Assembly: GCA_947570625.1 (NCBI GenBank)
Contig: CANOUP010000013.1
Coordinates: 1 to 50,643 of the forward strand
Source of the DNA: an uncultured Clostridia bacterium
GTDB taxonomy: Bacteria; Bacillota; Clostridia; Christensenellales; Borkfalkiaceae
Reading direction: 5' to 3'
Length of the DNA: 50,643 bases
Shown here: one piece after another, positions 1 to 8,160 of the stretch
Layout: each line of letters begins with the position of its first letter
Position numbering within the stretch: the first letter of the stretch is position 1
Program-made: the position numbers and the translations under genes
The notes under the pieces: model-generated
Told to the model about the DNA's origin: nothing
Databases searched by the model: none
What the model saw: the letters and a program-made list of their open reading frames with translations, nothing else

Positions 1-12
1 AAGGAGCAAACA

Positions 13-444
13 ATGAAAACCTATATGGCAAAAGCCGAGACAGTTGAAAGAAAATGGTACGTTGTCGACGCCGCGGGAATACCCCTCGGCAGGCTTGCAT
101 CGAAGGTAGCTGCCATACTCCGCGGTAAAAACAAGCCCACTTTCACACCCAACGTTGATACGGGCGATTTCGTAATCGTGGTAAATGCCGACAAAGTAGT
201 CCTTACGGGCAAAAAGCTTGACGATAAATTCTATCGGTATCACACCGGTTATATCGGCGGGCTCAAAGAAATATCCTATAAAAAGATGATTGCCGAAAAG
301 AGCGACCTTGCCGTTTACGAAGCCGTTAAGGGTATGCTTCCGAAGAATTCTCTCGGAAGGGATATGATTAAGAAACTGCGCGTATACAAGGGCGCCGAAC
401 ACAGCCATGCTGCGCAGAAGCCCGAACAGCTGAAATTATTTTAA
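13..444 (+). CDS. rplM: 50S ribosomal protein L13
   Basis: L13 is an early-assembling protein of the large ribosomal subunit that binds 23S rRNA. The 143 residues match the family's usual length of about 142-145. Recognisable segments are [16 protein letters not shown] near the N-terminus, the HTGYIGG motif near residues 77-83 and the [11 protein letters not shown] motif near 107-117. The start at 13 is preceded by AAGGAG at 1-6. It is followed after 23 bp by rpsI, the usual L13-S9 pair, and the promoter must lie before the window. Identification is firm. Confidence 0.98.
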   Translation: MKTYMAKAETVERKWYVVDAAGIPLGRLASKVAAILRGKNKPTFTPNVDTGDFVIVVNADKVVLTGKKLDDKFYRYHTGYIGGLKEISYKKMIAEKSDLAVYEAVKGMLPKNSLGRDMIKKLRVYKGAEHSHAAQKPEQLKLF

Positions 445-467
445 GGTAAGAGGAAGGAATTTATAAT

Positions 468-881
468 ATGGCAAAGGCTAATTTAAAGAAAAAGCTTCAA
501 TTCTGGGGAACGGGCAGAAGAAAGAAGGCGATAGCCCGCGTTCGTCTTGTCCCCGCCGGAACAGGCGTCATAGAAATCAACGAGAGAGCCTTAGAGGATT
601 ATTTCCCTCAGGGAGTTTTGCAGTACGTGGTTAAACAGCCTCTTACCCTTCTGGGCGTAGAAAGCAAGTACGACGTTCTCGTAAACGTATACGGCGGAGG
701 TTACACCGGACAGGCAAACGCAATCCGTTTAGGCGTTGCCCGCGCTCTTTTGCAGGCAGAAGAGGGATGCCGTCCCGCGCTTAAAAAAGAAGGTTTCCTT
801 ACCCGCGACCCGAGAGTCAAGGAAAGAAAGAAGTACGGTTTGAAAAAAGCCCGCCGTGCACCTCAGTTCTCAAAGAGATAA
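468..881 (+). CDS. rpsI: 30S ribosomal protein S9
   Basis: S9 sits in the head of the small ribosomal subunit and its C-terminal tail reaches tRNA in the P site. The protein has 137 residues, slightly more than the common 130 because of an extra basic N-terminus. The family hallmarks [16 protein letters not shown] near residues 12-27 and the terminal [12 protein letters not shown] tail are intact. The start is chosen by AGGAAGG at 451-457. It is cotranscribed with rplM and followed directly by an intrinsic terminator. Confidence 0.98.
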   Translation: MAKANLKKKLQFWGTGRRKKAIARVRLVPAGTGVIEINERALEDYFPQGVLQYVVKQPLTLLGVESKYDVLVNVYGGGYTGQANAIRLGVARALLQAEEGCRPALKKEGFLTRDPRVKERKKYGLKKARRAPQFSKR

Positions 882-892
882 AAACAAGAAAG

Positions 893-920
893 AAGGCGCT
901 TATACGCGCCTTTATTTTTT
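893..920 (+). terminator. Rho-independent terminator of rplM-rpsI
   Basis: A 7-bp stem AAGGCGC/GCGCCTT (893-899 with 906-912) with a 6-nt loop is followed by a T-rich run. It lies 12 bp after the rpsI stop. Confidence 0.9.
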
Positions 921-940
921 GTCTGAATTCAATTTTAACC

Positions 941-968
941 TTGACAAACGGTGTTTTTGTTATATAAT
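941..968 (+). promoter_or_regulatory. Sigma-A promoter of the small lipoprotein
   Basis: TTGACA at 941-946 and TATAAT at 963-968 are both perfect consensus hexamers, separated by 16 bp. The gene at 999 starts 31 bp downstream with GGAGGA at 988-993. Confidence 0.85.
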
Positions 969-998
969 AAAATCAAATAAAATATTCGGAGGAACAAA

Positions 999-1436
999 AT
1001 GAAAAAAGTATTGACGGCAATTTGCTCTGCGCTTCTGATTGCGGTGTTCGCCTTAACTATGGCGGGCTGCAGCAGCTACGGGAAAATCGAAAAGGCATTT
1101 ATCAAAGATGGTTATACGGTTTCTACCGACCTTGAAAAGTATCAGGATAAGCTTCTCGAAGCGCTGAACGCGGAATCCGAGGAGGAGGCTAAGGCAATCT
1201 GCACAATCCACCTGCTTACAAAGAACGACAAGCTTACGGGACTTGTGCCTACAAACTATGCTTTCATATTCGAATTTTCAAGCACAAAAGAAATGAATGA
1301 GAAAATCAACGAAAGCGAAACATTGAAAGGTCTTATCAAGGACGTGCAGAACTCCGACCTCGTAAACGAAAACTGCGTTCTTTTCCCGCTTTCACTGGAT
1401 TATAAGGAAATGACGGAAATTTTCAAAAACGCATAA
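999..1436 (+). CDS. Small putative lipoprotein
   Basis: The 145-residue product begins with a lipoprotein signal peptide: two lysines, a hydrophobic stretch and the lipobox MAGC with Cys24. It should be exported and anchored outside the membrane. The mature part is about 120 residues, lysine- and glutamate-rich with no further membrane segment, and resembles no family I can name. It forms a single-gene unit with its own consensus promoter and a strong terminator. Expression and export are well supported; its function is unknown. Confidence 0.85.
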   Translation: MKKVLTAICSALLIAVFALTMAGCSSYGKIEKAFIKDGYTVSTDLEKYQDKLLEALNAESEEEAKAICTIHLLTKNDKLTGLVPTNYAFIFEFSSTKEMNEKINESETLKGLIKDVQNSDLVNENCVLFPLSLDYKEMTEIFKNA

Positions 1437-1453
1437 ATTAAACGAAAAAAGTA

Positions 1454-1486
1454 AAAAAGCTCCGCGGCGTCGCGGAGCTTTTTATT
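1454..1486 (+). terminator. Rho-independent terminator of the lipoprotein gene
   Basis: AGCTCCGCG (1458-1466) pairs perfectly with CGCGGAGCT (1471-1479) around a 4-nt loop, flanked by A and T runs. Confidence 0.92.
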
Positions 1487-1530
1487 TTACATAAATTTTC
1501 AAATTAAGCGCATATTTTTTTAATTCGATA

Positions 1531-1559
1531 TTGATTTCCCGACGGCGGTAATATATAAT
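1531..1559 (+). promoter_or_regulatory. Sigma-A promoter of the phosphofructokinase gene
   Basis: TTGATT at 1531-1536 and TATAAT at 1554-1559 with a 17-bp spacer. The start codon lies 32 bp downstream. Confidence 0.8.
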
Positions 1560-1591
1560 GGAGCCATAAAAAAGTTAAGGGGGAACAAACA

Positions 1592-2830
1592 ATGAAAAAC
1601 GTCATAGTCGGGCAATCGGGCGGACCGACCGCCGTAATTAATTCCAGTCTTTTAGGGGTGTACAAAACCGCAAAAGACCGCGGGGCGGACACCGTTTACG
1701 GTATGGTTCACGGAATAAAAGGGCTTCTGGACAGGGATATCGCCGACCTTTCCGAGCGGTTCAAAACGGATTTGGATATGGATTTACTAAAAAGAACGCC
1801 TTCGTCCTTTCTCGGTTCGTGCAGGTACAAACTTCCCGACATAGAGGGTAACGAAGCCGTGTACGAAAAGATTTTCGCCGTTTTGAACGAGTTGGACATA
1901 TGCGCGTTTTTCTATATAGGCGGAAACGACTCCATGGACACCATTATGAGGCTGACGGACTACGGCGAAAGAATTAACAGCCCCGTGCGCTTCGTGGGTA
2001 TTCCCAAGACGATAGACAACGACCTTGCGCTCACCGACCATACTCCCGGTTTCGGAAGCGCGGCAAAATACATCGCGTCGACCGTAAAGGAGATAATCCG
2101 CGACGGGCTCGTCTACGATTATCCCGTCGTTTCGGTGATAGAGATAATGGGCAGAAACGCGGGCTGGCTGACGGCTGCTTCGGCGCTGGCAAAGGGCGAG
2201 GACTGCGAGGGCGTGGACGATATTTACCTGCCCGAAAGAGCCTTCGATATAGATAAATTCCTCGCGCATACGGGCGGGCTTTTAAAGGAAAACCGCTCGC
2301 TGGTCATCGCGGTGTCGGAGGGCATAAAGACGGCGGACGGCAGATACGTGTGCGAGCTATCGGAACACGTCGACTATACCGACGCGTTCGGTCACAAACA
2401 GCTGGCGGGCACGGCGAGATACCTCGCGCGCAGGATTGCCGAAAGATACAAGGTAAAGACGAGGGCGATAGAGCTGTCGTCGCTGCAGCGCTGTGCGGGG
2501 CACATACAGTCGAGAATAGACGTTACGGAAGCGTACAACTGCGGGGGCGCGGGCGTAAAGGCGGCGTTCGAGGGCAAGAGCGGAATAGTGGTCACTTTAA
2601 AGCGCGTGTCCGACGACCCGTATATGTGCATAACCGAAACCGCCGACGTCCATAAGATAGCCAATATCGAAAAGAAGGTTCCCGACGGGTGGATAACTGA
2701 GGACGGAACAAACGTCACGCGCGAGCTTGTCCATTATATCTTCCCGCTCATACAGGCGGAAATCACGCCGTTGTGGGTAAACGGACTTCCCCGCCATATA
2801 AGACTTCATAAAAAGAATACGGGCAAGTAA
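1592..2830 (+). CDS. pfp: Pyrophosphate-dependent 6-phosphofructokinase
   Basis: The enzyme phosphorylates fructose 6-phosphate to the 1,6-bisphosphate in glycolysis. The PPi donor assignment rests on two sites: GGNDS at residues 110-114, where ATP enzymes have GGDGS, and PKTIDND at 138-144, where ATP enzymes have PGTIDND. The Lys in the second motif is the known marker of PPi-dependent members. Asn112 instead of the more usual Asp is a variant seen by eye and may mark a subfamily. At 412 residues it is longer than bacterial ATP-PFK (about 320). The start is set by AAGGGGG at 1577-1583. It is monocistronic with its own promoter. PPi use would make the step reversible and save ATP, which fits an anaerobe. 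Confidence 0.9.
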   Translation: MKNVIVGQSGGPTAVINSSLLGVYKTAKDRGADTVYGMVHGIKGLLDRDIADLSERFKTDLDMDLLKRTPSSFLGSCRYKLPDIEGNEAVYEKIFAVLNELDICAFFYIGGNDSMDTIMRLTDYGERINSPVRFVGIPKTIDNDLALTDHTPGFGSAAKYIASTVKEIIRDGLVYDYPVVSVIEIMGRNAGWLTAASALAKGEDCEGVDDIYLPERAFDIDKFLAHTGGLLKENRSLVIAVSEGIKTADGRYVCELSEHVDYTDAFGHKQLAGTARYLARRIAERYKVKTRAIELSSLQRCAGHIQSRIDVTEAYNCGGAGVKAAFEGKSGIVVTLKRVSDDPYMCITETADVHKIANIEKKVPDGWITEDGTNVTRELVHYIFPLIQAEITPLWVNGLPRHIRLHKKNTGK

Positions 2831-2835
2831 AAGGG

Positions 2836-3030
2836 CTACTTTTTGTTTCTCACCCTGTTTGCGATGCGCTCGTGCCGTTCGAGCACGCTTGCCATAACGT
2901 TGGGAGTTTCGGCAATAAAGACGGGCGCGGGAGGTTCTTCCTTTACAGCGGGCGGGTTTGCGTCCGTGTTTTGCGGGGAAAGACTGTTTAATGCCTTCAA
3001 TAAATTGAAGAGTGCGAATTTTTCCGTAAT
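2836..3030 (-). CDS. Small hypothetical protein with an ATT start codon
   Basis: On the minus strand an AGGAGG (complement of 3036-3041) is followed after 5 nt by ATT at 3030-3028, opening a 64-codon frame that ends in TAG at 2838-2836. The product starts TEKFALFNLLKAL, has a proline- and alanine-rich middle and ends in a basic, helical tail VLERHERIANRVRNKK. No ATG, GTG or TTG is positioned behind the Shine-Dalgarno. ATT starts are rare but known (infC). It is convergent with the phosphofructokinase gene, whose stop is 6 bp away. The reading frame and ribosome site are visible; function is unknown. Confidence 0.6.
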   Translation of the reverse strand: MTEKFALFNLLKALNSLSPQNTDANPPAVKEEPPAPVFIAETPNVMASVLERHERIANRVRNKK

Positions 3031-3077
3031 AAAATCCTCCTTTTGATAAAATTTCGTTAAAATCCAGCCGAAAATTA

Positions 3078-3106
3078 TTGCTTAAACTTTACGTTTAGTA
3101 TATAAT
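3078..3106 (+). promoter_or_regulatory. Sigma-A promoter of the exported protein gene
   Basis: TTGCTT at 3078-3083 and TATAAT at 3101-3106 with a 17-bp spacer, 43 bp before the start codon. Confidence 0.7.
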
Positions 3107-3148
3107 GTTTAGTGCTAAATGCGTTTAAACCTCGGTTGGAGTTAAAAT

Positions 3149-5425
3149 ATGCGTAAGATTATCACTAAAATTATATGCTGTTCCGTGGCGGCAGTGTCCG
3201 CGCTCGGACTGACATTCGCTTCCGCGTGCGCGAATTCGTACAAATCCGCCAAGCTTACGGGCGATACTTCGGGTGAAGTTTCGTCGTACGGCGGTTTCGC
3301 GGTCAAAAAGGGAAGCTATGTCTATTTTATAAACGGCAGAGAAAACAACACCGCAGACAATACTTTCGGCAAGCCCGTTAAAGGTTCGATTATGCGTATA
3401 TCCGCAAGCGACTTTTCGGCGCGCAATTATTCCTCTGCGGAAACGGTCGTTCCCCACATAGCGTACTCGGGCAATTACAATTCGGGTCTTTATATCTACG
3501 AGGACAAGATTTACTACGCTACGCCTTCGACCGAAAAGAACAGCGACGGCGAAGTCCAGAATACAACCCTTGCTTTCAAGAGCACCAACCTCGACGGCAC
3601 GGGCACTATGAAGGATTACTACGTTCAGTATTCGAACAACTCCGTAGAGTACCGCTACGTTTTAGGCGAAGATAAAGTAGTTTATCTTGTTTACGTCGCA
3701 ACCAGCGAGGACTATTACGGCACGGGCGCAAGCTATACAAACATTCACTCGGTAAACACGCAAACGGGCGTAAACACCCTTCTTGCATACAACGTCGACA
3801 GCGTTATGTTCGACAGTTCCGACATAACCAATTCCCGCGTTTACTACACGATGAAGGTTACCGATTACAAGACGCAGAACGCGACGGCGAACACCAAGTA
3901 CAACCAGGTATGGACGGTAACCGCCGACGAAACCGAGCCCAAGGATTACAGCGAATATTTCAAAGAAATCTACGGCGACGACTATAAGCCCGAAGAGGAC
4001 CCCAAGTACGTCAACTGCGGTACGCTTGTATTCGACGGTATCGGCAAGATTGAGAATATGACGGACAGCAATACCGATTTCAACGGCGACGGCGCCGAGG
4101 AAGCGGAGCGTCCCGCATATACGTATGCGCTTTCCAAGTACACCAACGATACTTTGATTTATACGAGAACGAGCACTCTCGTTTCTACGGCAAGCCTTTT
4201 CGCGGTCAAGGACAGCGAAGTTACGGCTGACGGCTGGAAACCCGTAGAGGGAACGCAGTCGCGCCCCTTCATTTTAAGGGACGGCTCGTCTGCTTCCAAC
4301 TATACCTATATTTTCGACGGCGACGGCAATATTGAAAACGTGCTTATTGCCGACAGCCAGGGACTTATCAGAACAAAGCTCGATTCCGAAGGACAGATTA
4401 TAACCAAGGTCGACGGAAAGGACTGTTTCTATATAACCAAGAGCGGACAGCCCACGCTGTTGTTCACGCAAAAGCACGGCGATGAAAATTACGTCTACTA
4501 TTCGCTTACGGGCGGAAACGGTTACTCGGTTAACCGCGTATGTTTCGACGGAACAGCCGACAGATACTCGGCGAATATGCTCCCCGTACAGAGCGTGGTT
4601 AACAAGTTCACTCCCGTGAAGATCCTCGACCTCGACTGTTCGAGCGACTGGTACAAGCCCGAAATGATAGACGGTCAGATTCTGTTCCCCACCCAGACGG
4701 AAAATATGACGGGATACGAATACATTATGGCGTGCGACTTGCGCGTTCGCGAAAACGGCAAGCCGACGGACAGCGTAATGTCCAACGCGCAGATAAAGGA
4801 ACTAAACGAGCAGTATACTTCGATAACCGAGAAAATCGACGAAGTCGACGCGGAAACTTTCGAAAATCTTCCCAACGCGCTCAAATACGCGTTCTTCGCA
4901 GACGAGGACAAATACATTTTCGAACTCTGCAAAGCAAACGAGGAAGCGGGCAAGGATTACAACAGCTACTGGTCGGAAGAGTCGCTCAAAGCTTACGGCG
5001 AATATATGTCGGCGGAAGGCGAAGTATGGGGCGAATTCAAGGATAAAATTCAGGTCAACGGTAAAGACGTTACCGCCAACAAGCGCGATTACTACTACGC
5101 GCTTATGGGTAAAATGAACGAAGCCGACGAAAAGGCGTATACGGACAATCTTAAAAACACCTATTTGCAGGCTTATCCCGAAAGCGACAAGACGTGGTTC
5201 GAAGGGCTTTCGACGGGCGCAAAGGTCGGTTTCATAATCGGCGTTGTCGCAGGCGGGCTTCTCGTAATAGCTTCCGCGACGGTAGTAACTCTCGTCGTTA
5301 TCAGAAAGCGTAAGGAAAAGCTTCCCGAATACACCAAAAAGCGCATCAAGGTAGATACTACTGACGACAGAAATATCGACGTCTATGCGGATGAAAACGC
5401 AGAGAAAAACGAAGAAAACGAATAA
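3149..5425 (+). CDS. Large exported lipoprotein-like protein with C-terminal membrane anchor
   Basis: The 758-residue product has an N-terminal signal peptide ending in SAC with Cys27, a plausible though non-ideal lipobox. The long ectodomain is rich in Tyr, Asp, Asn and Thr. Repeating segments such as YVYFINGREN and LYIYEDKIYYATP suggest beta-propeller or DUF5050-like blades, as in surface proteins that print or bind. Near residues 690-717 is a hydrophobic helix followed by RKRKEK and an acidic tail, a stop-transfer anchor with a cytoplasmic end. Having both a lipobox and a C-terminal anchor is odd; the cleavage may be by ordinary signal peptidase instead. It is monocistronic. The location is well supported; the function is not known. 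Confidence 0.8.
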   Translation: MRKIITKIICCSVAAVSALGLTFASACANSYKSAKLTGDTSGEVSSYGGFAVKKGSYVYFINGRENNTADNTFGKPVKGSIMRISASDFSARNYSSAETVVPHIAYSGNYNSGLYIYEDKIYYATPSTEKNSDGEVQNTTLAFKSTNLDGTGTMKDYYVQYSNNSVEYRYVLGEDKVVYLVYVATSEDYYGTGASYTNIHSVNTQTGVNTLLAYNVDSVMFDSSDITNSRVYYTMKVTDYKTQNATANTKYNQVWTVTADETEPKDYSEYFKEIYGDDYKPEEDPKYVNCGTLVFDGIGKIENMTDSNTDFNGDGAEEAERPAYTYALSKYTNDTLIYTRTSTLVSTASLFAVKDSEVTADGWKPVEGTQSRPFILRDGSSASNYTYIFDGDGNIENVLIADSQGLIRTKLDSEGQIITKVDGKDCFYITKSGQPTLLFTQKHGDENYVYYSLTGGNGYSVNRVCFDGTADRYSANMLPVQSVVNKFTPVKILDLDCSSDWYKPEMIDGQILFPTQTENMTGYEYIMACDLRVRENGKPTDSVMSNAQIKELNEQYTSITEKIDEVDAETFENLPNALKYAFFADEDKYIFELCKANEEAGKDYNSYWSEESLKAYGEYMSAEGEVWGEFKDKIQVNGKDVTANKRDYYYALMGKMNEADEKAYTDNLKNTYLQAYPESDKTWFEGLSTGAKVGFIIGVVAGGLLVIASATVVTLVVIRKRKEKLPEYTKKRIKVDTTDDRNIDVYADENAEKNEENE

Positions 5426-5445
5426 TAAAAAGCAATAATTTCATA

Positions 5446-5471
5446 CCCCCTTACGCATAAGCGTGAGGGGG
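5446..5471 (+). terminator. Hairpin after the exported protein gene
   Basis: CCCCCTTACGC (5446-5456) pairs with GCGTGAGGGGG (5461-5471) around ATAA, with one G-T pair. Only a short T run follows, so termination strength is uncertain. Confidence 0.65.
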
Positions 5472-5526
5472 TTGCGCATATTACTAAAAAAAATTTGTAT
5501 TTAACTGAAATTCTTTATTAAAACAG

Positions 5527-5555
5527 TTTACAAACGCATTAAATATTAATATAAT
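5527..5555 (+). promoter_or_regulatory. Sigma-A promoter of the acidic zinc-ribbon gene
   Basis: TTTACA at 5527-5532 and TATAAT at 5550-5555, spacer 17 bp. Confidence 0.8.
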
Positions 5556-5618
5556 GTTACCACAAAAAAAGATTATTGCGCATAGGCTGTTATAAAGCGG
5601 TAATGGGAGAATAGTATT

Positions 5619-6116
5619 ATGGTCAGATATGTAAAATGTCCGAGGTGTGATTTAAACTATATCGATGAAGATAAGCAGGAGTATTGCGACGTTTGCATTG
5701 CAGAGATGAAAGGCAATAAATTACAGTTTGCCGACCTTGACGACGAGGAATACGAGGAGCTGGACGCCGAGCTCGACCAGGCGGAGCTTTGCCCCATCTG
5801 CGGTATCAATCCCCTCCGTACGGGCGAAAAAATCTGCGAAGCGTGCAAAAAGGAAAACGAATACGAGGAAGAGGAGGAAATCGACATAGAAAAGGACGAG
5901 GAGTGGAAAAACTACCTCGACGACGATGACGACAGCGACCTTACAATCGACGACGAAACCTTGCAGGAAGAGCTTGACGCGGAACTCGAAGAGGAAGAAG
6001 AGGAAAATACCGACGACGATTTCTTCAATGACGAGCTGGATTCGCTTTCCGATTTGGAGGACGACGATTTCGACGACGATGAGGAAGACGACGAGGACGA
6101 CGAGGACGATTTCTGA
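5619..6116 (+). CDS. Acidic protein with two Cys4 zinc-ribbon sites
   Basis: The 165-residue product carries two candidate zinc-binding Cys4 sets: C7, C10, C23, C26 and C58, C61, C73, C76. From residue 77 on it is almost entirely Asp and Glu, ending in a run of Asp/Glu with a terminal Phe, so it should be very acidic and largely disordered. No membrane segment or signal is seen. Such acidic tails can mimic nucleic acid or bind basic proteins, but that is inference. It is monocistronic with a near-consensus promoter and good terminator. No family is recognised with confidence. Confidence 0.85.
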   Translation: MVRYVKCPRCDLNYIDEDKQEYCDVCIAEMKGNKLQFADLDDEEYEELDAELDQAELCPICGINPLRTGEKICEACKKENEYEEEEEIDIEKDEEWKNYLDDDDDSDLTIDDETLQEELDAELEEEEEENTDDDFFNDELDSLSDLEDDDFDDDEEDDEDDEDDF

Positions 6117-6158
6117 TTTGAATAACCGCCCGCGCTTAGCGGTACGTTTTATAGTGAA

Positions 6159-6190
6159 AAGCAAGGACGATAATCAGTCCTTGCTTTTTT
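6159..6190 (+). terminator. Rho-independent terminator of the acidic protein gene
   Basis: AAGCAAGGAC (6159-6168) pairs with GTCCTTGCTT (6177-6186), followed by a T run. The T run doubles as the -35 region of the next promoter. Confidence 0.9.
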
Positions 6191-6209
6191 AATACGGTTA
6201 TGCTATAAT
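6181..6209 (+). promoter_or_regulatory. Extended -10 promoter of the 55-residue gene
   Basis: TTGCTT at 6181-6186 and TGCTATAAT at 6201-6209 (extended -10) with a 17-bp spacer. The -35 hexamer lies inside the upstream terminator stem. Confidence 0.75.
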
Positions 6210-6251
6210 GACTATACGTTAAACAGTAATTTACAAGTGAGGCGAGAAATT

Positions 6252-6419
6252 ATGAACACCGAAATTCAGGTTGCTATTGATAAATTTAAAGAGGTAAAAG
6301 ATATATTAAAAAAATTTGATAGCAAAGATGAGGCAATAGAGTATCTGGTCAATGAAACAAAATTATCAAAAGAAGAATGTTCTACTGCATACGACATTAT
6401 TATTAAAATTGAAAATTAA
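6252..6419 (+). CDS. Small helical hypothetical protein
   Basis: The ATG at 6252 is preferred to the upstream GTG at 6237 because GAGGCGAG at 6239-6246 then acts as the ribosome site. The 55-residue product is charged and predicted helical, with segments KFKEVKDILKKF and DEAIEYLVNETKLSKEE. The gene is clearly richer in A and T than its neighbours, in both codon choice and third positions, which suggests recent acquisition. A strong extended -10 promoter precedes it and a long hairpin follows. Function is unknown. Confidence 0.75.
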   Translation: MNTEIQVAIDKFKEVKDILKKFDSKDEAIEYLVNETKLSKEECSTAYDIIIKIEN

Positions 6420-6452
6420 ATTTCAATTTATCTTTATAATCTTTTATAAAGT

Positions 6453-6491
6453 ATAGCGCACTATACTTCGCAAACGAAGATAGTGCGCTAT
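6453..6491. terminator. Bidirectional hairpin between convergent genes
   Basis: ATAGCGCACTA (6453-6463) pairs with TAGTGCGCTAT (6481-6491); inside it CTTCG pairs with CGAAG around CAAA. It separates the 55-residue gene from the convergent PrsW-type gene. Confidence 0.75.
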
Positions 6492-6528
6492 TTCTTTGTC
6501 TGCAAGAAAATGCCTATAACACTTACCT

Positions 6529-8073
6529 TTACTGCGCGGGCTTTAATTGTTCGTGCCTGTTTTTCTTTTTCATTATAATATAAGCGGTTGCCCAGCCGAG
6601 CGCGCATACGGCGCATACCGAAAACGAAACAGCCGTCTTTAAATCCCAACCGCCGTGAGTTTTGATAAACTTGATTTCGCCGTCGGAAAAGTCAAGGCTG
6701 CCTTCCGAAAGTTCGGGATTGATTTCGTAAAATTCAAAGACGAGCGTATGCGATACAACGGTATTCTGATAATATCTCTCTTCATTGCCGTCGGCGGATA
6801 TGAGTACGTCGACGCGGATAAGCTTCATTTCTTTGACGGGCACGGTTTCGCCGTCCTTTTCCTCGGTAATCGGCTGTCCGTTTTCGTCCAGCGACGGCAA
6901 CAGCCTGTAACAGTACAGGTATGACAGTTCGCCCGAGCCTTCCTGCTGTTGGGCGGAGGTCAGCACTCCTTTTTCGTACTGCGCGAAATAATTTTCGCCC
7001 TCTTCGTCGAACACCCTTTCTTTATCGGGCGCTATTTCGTAACCGTTGTGCGCGAAGGTTTTAAACTCTTCCGCGCCGAAGCTTCGCACTTCCTTGTAAA
7101 CGGGAGAATACAGTCCCGCAAACACGAGAAGGGCAGAGCACGTAACCGCAAAGAAGGCGGACATAGCTACCGCGTTTTTTCTGACGGCGCACGGCGCATA
7201 CGTATCTAACGGCGGGCGGGGGATATTCCGCCTGTCCTTCGTTACGGCGTAAGCGCCCCATATAAAAGCGCACAGCCCGCAGATTGAAGCTTCGGCAAAG
7301 AGCAGTACGATATAATCTTCGAGGGGCATATCTATGCAGAAGTGCAAGGCCATGTTGACGAGCACGGTAAGATAAAATTTATAGCTTTTAAGTCCGTATT
7401 TGCAAAATGCGCGAGTAATCAGCGCAGTCCACACCGCGTGAGAGAACATACACCCGAACGCGCGCGCCGTTGCGGTAAGCACCATCATGCCAATGCTTCC
7501 GCCGTGAATATAGCTTGCGTTTTCGGTTATCGAAAACCACGTTCCGACGCACGCTCCTATCAGAAACCCCGCCGAGGGGTCTTTCTTTTTGAGCGCAATC
7601 ACGCAAAGTACGGCGGGAATACCCTTTGCAATCTCTTCGGTCACGCCCGCAATCACGGCAAGCTTCCAGCCGTTGAGAAGCACTTCCATACTGTGGAAAT
7701 GATATATGAACGCGCTTATGAAGTCAGAGGCGGTTCCGCCTAAAACGCATACGCACAGCACGGTAATAAGCGGAAAATCTTTTTTGGGGTACAGCTCGAA
7801 CAGGAGCACGAGAAAAGCCGTGTCGAGGAACGCCCCGCCAACGAAATAGAAAACTTCTCTGTCGCCCGCGCCGGGCATAGAGGCGTTGACGACTGCGTAT
7901 ACGGTGTAAGTTATCAAAAGCACGCAAAGCACCCTCAGCCACAGCCAGGGATAGACGGCGTTATCGCCTTCGCGTTCCTTTATACCGCGGGTGAATATCT
8001 CCGCATAGTCGTCCCGTGTGCGGGGGCGGAAACTTTCAAAGAAAAATCTCTTGATTTTAAGTTTGGTTTTCAT
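6529..8073 (-). CDS. PrsW-type intramembrane protease with extra C-terminal domain
   Basis: PrsW proteins are membrane proteases; the Bacillus member cleaves an anti-sigma factor. The family motifs are here: TEEIAK with Glu146-Glu147, FSITEN with Glu184, SHAVW with His212 and ALHFCID with His244, all within or next to hydrophobic helices in residues 40-290. Beyond this core lies a hydrophobic helix near 305-325, an approximately 150-residue hydrophilic domain likely outside the cell, and a last membrane helix near 480-500. The 514 residues exceed PrsW (about 220) because of this domain, which could be sensory. No anti-sigma factor is adjacent, so its substrate cannot be named. It is monocistronic on the minus strand. 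Confidence 0.8.
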   Translation of the reverse strand: MKTKLKIKRFFFESFRPRTRDDYAEIFTRGIKEREGDNAVYPWLWLRVLCVLLITYTVYAVVNASMPGAGDREVFYFVGGAFLDTAFLVLLFELYPKKDFPLITVLCVCVLGGTASDFISAFIYHFHSMEVLLNGWKLAVIAGVTEEIAKGIPAVLCVIALKKKDPSAGFLIGACVGTWFSITENASYIHGGSIGMMVLTATARAFGCMFSHAVWTALITRAFCKYGLKSYKFYLTVLVNMALHFCIDMPLEDYIVLLFAEASICGLCAFIWGAYAVTKDRRNIPRPPLDTYAPCAVRKNAVAMSAFFAVTCSALLVFAGLYSPVYKEVRSFGAEEFKTFAHNGYEIAPDKERVFDEEGENYFAQYEKGVLTSAQQQEGSGELSYLYCYRLLPSLDENGQPITEEKDGETVPVKEMKLIRVDVLISADGNEERYYQNTVVSHTLVFEFYEINPELSEGSLDFSDGEIKFIKTHGGWDLKTAVSFSVCAVCALGWATAYIIMKKKNRHEQLKPAQ

Positions 8074-8160
8074 AACCGTATTGTATCACAAACGTTGCTT
8101 TGAAGCAAGCGAAGGGCAAAGCGGTGCATAATTTTACCAAATCAGGGCAAAAATAGTAAT

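Noticed and set aside
2843-3046. Plus-strand 67-codon ORF after the phosphofructokinase gene
   Set aside because: It has no ribosome site and overlaps the minus-strand ORF at 2836-3030, whose Shine-Dalgarno and residue make-up are better.
5721-6164. 147-codon minus-strand ORF opposite the acidic protein
   Set aside because: It is the mirror of the Asp/Glu-rich coding region (GAC/GAG become valine and leucine codons) and lacks a start signal.
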